From positions 62,001-126,000 of the forward strand of contig BDDD01002879.1 of assembly GCA_001972305.1 (NCBI GenBank): DNA of 64,000 nt, read 5' to 3'. Of this stretch, positions 57,922 through 64,000 are shown in pieces. Position 1 is the first letter of the stretch, and each line of letters starts with the position of its first letter. This stretch comes from Cephalotus follicularis. Its lineage: Eukaryota; Streptophyta; Magnoliopsida; Oxalidales; Cephalotaceae. A program made the translations under genes and the position numbers. A model generated the notes under the pieces. That model was not told where the DNA came from. It did not search any database and worked only from the letters and a program-made list of their open reading frames with translations.

Positions 57922-58355
57922 ACTGTTTTCAAAATGATAAACTGTCATGCATGATTACATACATATATTCATTCTCATGCATAATTCCTACTTAGCTGAG
58001 TGAGGACAAAGGGTAATACCTACTATTTCTGATTGAAGTGAAGGATTGCACGAGCTGCGGAAGCCGTACTTGGAGGCTACTTGTTTAAGGTTGTTGTTAA
58101 GTGTAATGTAATAAAGTCATGCTCCGTTAAGTTATATTTACTTTTCCAACATGTATTATATAACACGTACTGTTTTAAGCTTAAACACGTAGTATGGGCT
58201 GCGTGTGTATGGTACTTTTAAATAATCCAGTAAATGAATGCTTTTGCAAGGTTTAAAATTTTATGATGGTTTTGGTAAATACTGGATTAAACTGATAACC
58301 ATGTGTTGTTACATTAATTAAATATTAATATTGGAAATGGGGTGTGACAGTAGAA

Positions 58356-58706
58356 CCACTTTTTAGCTCCATCTTTGAGGGAAAAATTTATGAATCGTAA
58401 TTTGATAGTACCATCCGAGAGTTGCTGAAGTTTCATAAGGGCACACACCTCCTCGAACTCGCGAAGGAAGAGATATGCATCCTCATTGGGTAATCCATGA
58501 AAGTGCGGGAGTATACTAATAAAATGAGATTTGAACTCGAAATTGTTCCCTTGAGGAGCAGGCAACAGGATACAGGATGGTTGCACTGTCTTCGGAGGAT
58601 CGAATCTGTCGCGCAAAGTTTGAATTGGTCATTCGTCGTCCGTTGCTGCTTGTTGTTGATCAATCCTTTGAAGACGATTGTTTGGACCACAAACCCAATT
58701 AGTCAT
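58356..58706 (-). pseudogene. Athila-2 gag, N-terminal part
   Basis: The minus-strand ATG at 58704-58706 starts MTNWVCGPNNRLQRIDQQQA. A frameshift near 58625 leads to DRFDPPKTVQPSCILLPAPQ and LPHFHGLPNEDAYLFLREFE, followed by LKDGAKKWF, where S4 interrupts it. The glutamine after LPAP shows that the stop at this place in Athila-1 is a later mutation. Confidence 0.85.
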
Positions 58707-58966
58707 ACATTAACACAAAAACGGACAACAAACAAAACACTAACGAAACGCACAAAAGGGGAATTAATAACAAATGCAAAACACAAACTAAAGCAGGAAA
58801 TACTAAATGAAATCAAATAAAACAAAATTAAATCAAAGAACACAAAGTCAAAGCAAACCAGAAAATATTTTTTTTTTTGAATTAAATCTAAACTAAATAC
58901 TATGAATCAGTTAAATAAATTAAAATTAATTTAAAACATATTTCCCCGGGAACGACGCCAAAAACT
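58707..58966 (-). other. Athila-2 leader and tRNA-Asp primer site
   Basis: Bases 58944-58960 read CCCCGGGAACGACGCCA, two changes from the tRNA-Asp 3' end. A T run at 58867-58877 corresponds to the T run at the Athila-1 duplication boundary. Confidence 0.8.
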
Positions 58967-60500
58967 TATTCACGAATATGAAATGTTTTAAAATTTATAC
59001 CGCAAGTTCACGGTTGTGCAGTAACGGGACTAGGAAATCAAGTTAAATTAATTTTAATCTATTTAACCTAGGTACAGTATCCAAAATCAAAGGCTTTTAT
59101 CTAAAACTACTCCTAAACAGGCAAAACTAAACTAAATTACTGAAAACATGCAAGAAAGCGTCGACGCTTTGTCAAGGCGTAGCGTCGACGGTTATAACGT
59201 AAAAGCAATCAAAGCCTCGACTGAAGGCATCGACGTAAGGTAAGGAAAACAATAAAAGCGTCGACCCTATCAAGAGAAGCGTCGAAGGTTAAACAAACTG
59301 AATTAAAAATTAAAAGGAAATAAGCATGCAATTTATTAAACTAGAAAAACAGAAAATAAGCTAAAGGAAATATGCAAGAAAAAGTCGATTTTATGGTATA
59401 GAAACTCACCATATATTATATTGAACAACTCACTTACTTGAATTATCAAACATTGATAACCAACAATAGCTAGTTCGATACGGAGTGAGACTATGATGAC
59501 AAATTGTATAAGTAGTCATGCTAGGTCTATACGGAGTGTGGCAGCGGCGACAAATCGTATGAGTAGTCATGTGAGATCTATACGGAGTGTGTTCAGAGTG
59601 ACAAACCGTATGAGTAGACTCCATTGATCGCGTGAAAAACCATTTATTCAGCAACTTTCATATTCACCAACAAGATGTTTGTGGATTTTAATCAGACAGA
59701 CAAAGTGTGTGTGAAGGCAGAAAATTGAAGAACAAATTCAAGGATTTTATTTATGGAGTTGAAGCAATACAATCTAGTCTTTGTTCTAACCCAAAAACCT
59801 TAAGAGTTTAGCTAGAAAACATTGGACATAAATTACAAAAACTAAAGAAGATGGCTACAAAGCTTGTCACTAGCTTACAAACTGTTTATGGCCGGATTTA
59901 TGATGTATTTATACTTACAAAACTGCTAAAAAAGGAAAGAAAATAACCTAGTTACAAAACTGGAAAAAAATATGAACTTTCCATATTTGCTGATGTCGTA
60001 GGTGTCGACGCTTTGGCGTTTTTCATTAATTGAGATGCGCGATTTTCTGTGTTGAGCGTTGACGTGAATAATTGAATTGCAATGTTAAGTGTTGACGGTA
60101 TTTTATCAAGCGTCAGTGCTTAAGAATATGTAAGCTGAGCGTTGACGCAACGCTTAGAAGAAATGCGTCGACGCTTAAAGTGTGTCATTTGATTTTTAAA
60201 CTTATGTACTAGGGCGTTGACACTTAACCTTAACTGTTGGCGCTTTCAGCCTAAGCGTCGACGCTAAGAAGAAATGCGTCGACACTTTGCTCTGTTTTTC
60301 TGAAGAAAATTTGTATTTCTTCAAGTCTTCAAGATGTAATCTTTTTCTCTTCAATTTGCGCCAATTTCACTTGTATTTATGCACTTTGATCTTGTTGGCC
60401 TTGTACCTTAAAATCACATAAACACAACCCAAGTAATCTATTCCAAGCATAAAAATATCACAAATATATAACCAAAAATGATACATTTTTATGCTAAACA
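58967..60500 (-). repeat. Athila-2 5' LTR
   Basis: A 1,534-base partner of 48787-50328. It carries the same palindrome AAAGCGTCGACGCTTT at 59155-59170, units at 59181-59290 and 60001-60290, and TATAAATA (minus) at 59906-59913. The unit number differs from the 3' LTR (see findings). Confidence 0.93.
60001..60290. repeat. GTCGAC cluster, upstream of TATA in Athila-2 5' LTR
   Basis: Units include GGTGTCGACGCTTT (60001), GAGCGTTGACG (about 60055), TGAGCGTTGACGC, ATGCGTCGACGCTT (60163-60176), TAAGCGTCGACGCT (60252-60265) and ATGCGTCGACAC (about 60274-60285). Confidence 0.88.
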
Positions 60501-60505
60501 CATGA

Positions 60506-61760
60506 TGAACTGAATGAATGAATTTATGCAGCGGTAAGTTGCTGCAGTTGAGCAAACCCCAGCTGCAAGACCGGTTAGGCGTGCAGCAGAGGCACCAGAG
60601 CAAACCCCAGTTGTAAGACCTACTCAGTGTACCGAAGCAGTAAGGAGATCAGTTGATCTACCTACACCCAGGGAGGATCTCTAAATCAGGTTTTTGAAGT
60701 TAAATCCTCCAGCTTTTATGGGGGACCCTAATGCTGTTACTGCTGAGAGATGGCTGATGCAAACAGAGAAAATCTTCCAAGTCTTGAGATGTTCAAACTT
60801 TGAGGAAGTTGTCTTCGCCACTTATATGTTACAGGGTGAAGCAGAAAATTGGTGGAGAATGGTTGCTTCCTCTTGGGAAGAATCGGGAATACATAATTCA
60901 TGGGACATGTTTAGAATAGAGTTCAATGAACAATATTATCCCGAGGCCGAAGTCGATAAGAGGGAGACTGAATTTCTTGGCTTAACCCAAGGTAATATGT
61001 CTGTAGCCCAGTACGGAGACAACTTTATTGAATTGTCAAGGATAGCTCCACATATGGTTGGCACGGAAGCCAGGAAGGCTAAGAAGTTTATTGGTGGCCT
61101 CATACTAGATATCCGACAGAAGCTGGTACCGCTTAGGCTGAGATCCTTCTTTGAGTTGGCTAGCAGAGCCAGAGATATTGAGGCTGTATTAGAAGAGCTG
61201 CGTAATTTACGGATTCAGGCTGGTAGTAGCAGGCCTTCTTCTTCAGCATGGAAGTCGGGGAGGAGTTCTGGGAGCAGTAACAAGTCCCAGAGATCCAGGA
61301 AAAGCAGTCCTGATAAAGGTGGCTCACCTCAGAGTGTCAGCAGCCCGCCCATTTTTTTTGGTCAGAGAGGGCAATCCCGAGGATCGCAGAGAAGGATGAG
61401 GTCGTAGCTCCCATCAGAGGGAGCAAATGAGGACATCTTCTTGGGAAGGTTGTTTAGACTTTCTAGTGGTGGTAGACAGGCTTCTATTGAGCCGTGTGTG
61501 CACTGTGGATGCACTAACCACACATCGGATGATTCTTGGTGGAGAGCTGGTAAATGCATAGTACGAGGGGCTTATGATCACATAGCTAGAGAGTGCCCGT
61601 ATGATAGATATGGTTCAGAGAGTCAGCCAAGGCAGAGTTCAGGTCGATCTCAGGGAGGTTCTCAACAGAACCTAAGTATTGGTATTCAGCAAAGCCCTTG
61701 TTTAGGACAGTAACAACAGGGCCGTCCCAGTACCAGTTCGCCTTTAGTAGCAGGGAGAAA
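60506..61760 (+). pseudogene. Tekay-3 gag, main part
   Basis: After repeated EQTPxxRP-type text the capsid frame (60694-61407) reads LNPPAFMGDPNAVTAERWLM, LQGEAENWWRMVASS, W-D-M-F-R-I-E-F-N-E-Q-Y-Y-P and FLGLTQGNMSVAQYGDNFIE, then a serine/arginine-rich tail. A stop at 61405-61407 and a frameshift precede the knuckle (61490-61600), which reads C-V-H-C-G ... and C-I-V-R-G-A-Y-D-H-I-A-R-E-C-P. The second cysteine of the second knuckle is arginine. Gag would package RNA, but this gene is inactive. Confidence 0.87.
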
Positions 61761-61776
61761 TCGTGGGAAGTAGCAT

Positions 61777-62233
61777 GTGGGACCGATGCCTAGCGTGCTG
61801 AGTAGGGCATATGCCATGGATCAGGGGCTCGCAGGAGGATCTACATCAATGATAGGAGGTACTATTTGTATCTCTCAACATATGGCGTGGACTCTTATAG
61901 ATCTGGGCTCATCTCTTTCATACATTACATCACATTTTATATGCCATGTTAATGTGGAGCCCGAGCCTTTGCCTTTTGTGATGGAGGTCAGTTCCCCAGT
62001 GGGAGAGTCTGTTATTTCAGAGTGAGTATGCAAGTCTTGTGTCTTAGAGATTTCCGATTGTGTATTGTTAGCAAATCTTATTGTGCTACCGATGGGTAAA
62101 CTGGATGTGATCCTTGGGATGGATTGGTTAGCAGCACATTATGCCCATGTGGATTGTTATGGGAAGGTTGTAACCTTCAGTATGCTAGGAAAATCTCAGT
62201 TCTAATTTATTGGGACTTTAGAGCACCAGACGG
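61777..62233 (+). pseudogene. Tekay-3 protease region
   Basis: Starts with RAYAMDQGLAGG-type text, the usual protease entry in Tekay elements (R-x-Y-A-M-T). The active-site loop reads WTLIDLGSSLSYIT, so the threonine of D-T-G-S is leucine. After a stop at 62023-62025 the conserved C-terminal text VILGMDWLAAHYAHVDCYGK follows, then a stop near 62203. It is probably inactive. Confidence 0.83.
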
Positions 62234-62238
62234 TTCAG

Positions 62239-63115
62239 ATGATATCGGCCCTTCATGCTGATAGGCTTATGAGACATGGTTGTAGTGGTTTCTTGGCGCA
62301 TGTGACTAATAGTAGGAAATGGGTACCGAGGTTAGAGGATGTTCCGGTTGTTTCTAAGTATCTGGATGTGTTTCCAGATGAGTTGACATCCTTACCACCA
62401 GAGATGGATACGGAGTTTGTCATTGATTTGCTTCCGGGGAAAGCACCGATATCGAGAGATCTATATCGTATGGCCCATCCTGAGTTGAAAGAGTTAAAAG
62501 TTCAGTTACAGGATTTGCTCGATAGAGGTTTTATTAGGCCAAGTGTTTCCCCTTGGAGAGCACCTGTCTTGTTTGTGAAGAAAAATGATGGATCCCTCCG
62601 GATGTGTATCGATTATCGACAACTTAACAGGGTTACTATTAAGAATAAGTACACGTTGCCGCATATCGATGAGTTGTTTGATCAGTTGAAAGGTGCTTCG
62701 GTGTTCTCTAAGTTGGATTTGAGATAAAGATATCATCAACTCAAGGTTAGAGCTGAATACATTCCAAAGACAGTTTTCAGGTCAAGCTATGGGCACAATG
62801 AGTTTGTTGTGATGCCGTTGGCGGTGACCAATGCCCCTACCGCATTCATGAGTCTGATGAACAGGGTGTTCAACTTGTATCTCGACTAGTTCATCGTGGT
62901 CTTCATGGATGATATCTTGGTGTATTCTAGGAGTATGGAGGAGCATGGGGAACATTTGTACTTGGCATTGCAGATTCTGAGAGATCATCGGTTGTATGCC
63001 AAGTTCAGCAAATGTGAGTTTTGGTTATCGGAAGTGGATTTTCGGGGACATGTCATTTCCAGTGCTGGTTTGTCAGTGGACCCAATAAACATAGAAGCAG
63101 TAACGACCAACAAAC
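62239..63115 (+). pseudogene. Tekay-3 reverse transcriptase
   Basis: Reads [60 protein letters not shown] and [21 protein letters not shown] stop after SKLDLR (62725-62727) interrupts before YHQLKVR. The palm continues with a stop at 62887-62889 and then [20 protein letters not shown] (catalytic FMDD intact). The connection [20 protein letters not shown] ends at a stop near 63121. About three defects in an otherwise complete domain make this less decayed than Tekay-1 RT. Confidence 0.88.
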
Positions 63116-63781
63116 ATGTCTGAGGTCCATAGTTTCTTAGCCTTAGCGGGCTATTACCACCGCTTTGTCGAAGGATTCTCACGGATTGCTACACCATTGA
63201 CCAGGTTGACACAGAATAGGACAGCGTTTTTTTGGGATGACAACTATGAGCAGAGTTTTCATAAGTTGAAGCATCGCTTGATTTCCGCGCTGATCTTGGC
63301 CTTGCCAGAGGGTAATGAAGGCTTTGTGGTGTTTAGTGATGCGTCAGGGAATGGTTTGGGCTATGTCTAGATGCAGTATGGAAAGGTAATTACCTATGCC
63401 TCAAGGAATTTGAAGCCTCATGAGGAGAGTTACCCCACTCATGATCTAAAGCAGGTAGCGATAGTTTTTGCGCTACGCATGTGGAGACACTATTTGTATG
63501 GAAAAAACTTTGATGTTTTCACAGACCACAAGAGTTTGAAACATATTTTCTCCCAGAAAGATATAAATATGAGTCACATGAGGTGGATGGAGCTGATTAA
63601 TGATTATAATTGCGAGATACTGTACAATCCAGGCAAGGCTAATGTGGTGGCAGACACTTTGAGTCGCCGATTAGCTTGCTTGACAGTTTCTCAAATTCAA
63701 GGACGGCCATGGTTGATGGACAAGATTAGAGAGGCTCAGGGGATGGATGAAGGTTTGCTTAAGGTTGCTTTCGATGGTTAA
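63116..63781 (+). pseudogene. Tekay-3 RNase H
   Basis: Reads VHSFLALAGYYHRFVEGFSR, then NEGFVVFSDASGNGLGYV, one stop at 63368-63370, [34 protein letters not shown] and [10 protein letters not shown]. The FSDAS and TDHKS acidic residues are present. The position of the family glutamate in HDLEL reads lysine (HDLKQ), so an active-site residue may be lost. This is the domain deleted from Tekay-2. Confidence 0.88.
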
Positions 63782-64000
63782 GGTGGATTGCAGCCCGAAT
63801 TCTTTATTCATGGTGATGGTTTGATCAGGTTTCAGGACAGGGTTTGTATTCCTGATAGTAAGGAACTGAAGGATAAGCTTTTGTCCCAGGCTCATCATTC
63901 CAGTTTCTCAGAGCATCTAGGGAGTACCAAAATGTACACAGAACTGAAGCTTGCCTATTGGTGGAATAATATGAAGAGAGAGATAGCGGAGTATGTTGCT
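63782..64000 (+). pseudogene. Tekay-3 integrase zinc finger, cut by window end
   Basis: Reads FFIHGDGLIRFQDRVCIPDS, then the first histidines of the HHCC finger in AHHSSFSEHLGSTKMYTELK and YWWNNMKREIAEYVA at the last base. The family has H-P-G-x-T-K-M-Y, with HL-G here. The rest of pol and the 3' LTR lie outside the window. Confidence 0.85.

Larger units (their letters stand above)
55865..58350 (+). mobile_element. Solo LTR S4 (Tekay-like) in Athila-2 gag
   Basis: Starts TGTAATAACCGCAATTTTC and ends GGGGTGTGACA, with target repeats GTAGA at 55860-55864 and 58351-58355. Length 2,486 bases. It is alignable with S1 in start, middle and end. It contains GACGTCGACGCC-type units at 56043-56160 and 56970-57140 and a CA/TA microsatellite. 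No internal region, so it formed by LTR-LTR recombination after insertion. Confidence 0.93.
48787..60500 (-). mobile_element. Athila-2, full-length Athila-like gypsy element
   Basis: LTRs at 48787-50328 and 58967-60500, with target repeats CATGA at 48782-48786 and 60501-60505. On the minus strand come the tRNA-Asp primer site, gag, protease, RT, RNase H and integrase, then about 500 non-coding bases. There is no env-like ORF between integrase and the 3' LTR. S4 interrupts gag. Total span is 11,714 bases including S4. Confidence 0.93.
45990..64000 (+). mobile_element. Tekay-3, Tekay-like gypsy element, cut by window end
   Basis: A 5' LTR (45990-48445) and primer site (48453) are followed by the start of gag, which is interrupted by Athila-2 and resumes at 60506. 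Protease, RT and RNase H follow, and the integrase zinc finger runs off at 64000. The LTR start is TTTAAGCCCCAG, one change from TGTAAGCCCCAG. It inserted into the Copia-2 LTR after CCAAAA. Confidence 0.85.

Noticed and set aside
60501..60690. Repeated EQTPVVRP-type text as a host gene exon
   Set aside because: It lies between the Athila-2 target repeat and the Tekay-3 capsid region and continues the gag leader.

Overview
This 64 kb window is plant nuclear DNA made almost entirely of nested LTR retrotransposons. I find no host gene, tRNA, rRNA or CRISPR array. The evidence is Athila-type Ty3/gypsy elements (tRNA-Asp primer site, protease with a DLGAS motif), Tekay/Del-like chromoviruses (tRNA-Met primer site, chromodomain-like tail after integrase) and a Ty1/copia family. 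All coding regions carry stops, frameshifts or deletions. The host is probably a eudicot with a large genome; the sequence alone does not name the species. The element names below (Athila-1, Tekay-1 and so on) are local labels.

Layout. (1) 1-14030: Athila-1, minus strand, cut by the left window edge. It holds solo LTR S1 (4381-12514, target duplication TTGTT), which itself holds Copia-1 (plus strand, about 4715-11307). (2) 13887-19742: a 2,928 bp direct tandem duplication covering the end of Athila-1 and the 3' LTR of Tekay-1. (3) 14031-35732: Tekay-1, minus strand, split by Tekay-2 (plus strand, 23023-31373, target duplication CTATA/CTACA). (4) 35738-45989: Copia-2, minus strand, whose 5' LTR carries two solo LTRs, S2 (41740-43906, AGAAA) and S3 (44881-45254, TCATA/TCACA). 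(5) 45990 to beyond 64000: Tekay-3, plus strand, whose gag is split by Athila-2 (minus strand, 48787-60500, CATGA), which is in turn split by solo LTR S4 (55865-58350, GTAGA).

The most unusual signal is non-coding. Clusters of short palindromes centred on GTCGAC occur in the LTRs or leaders of elements from different lineages. The main form is AAAGCGTCGACGCTTT, with relatives such as GACGTCGACGCC and CAGTCGACTG. They lie upstream of the TATA box in some LTRs and downstream in others. The number of units differs between the two LTRs of one Athila-2 insertion, and most variants look like CpG deamination products. Other points worth a look are a triplicated leader motif shared by the two copia elements, an extra coiled-coil ORF before the Tekay-2 gag, long perfect hairpins, and the nearly identical tandem duplication, which may be an assembly error.

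No element here looks autonomous. The window is best read as a stratified record of insertions, LTR-LTR recombination to solo LTRs, and illegitimate deletions.
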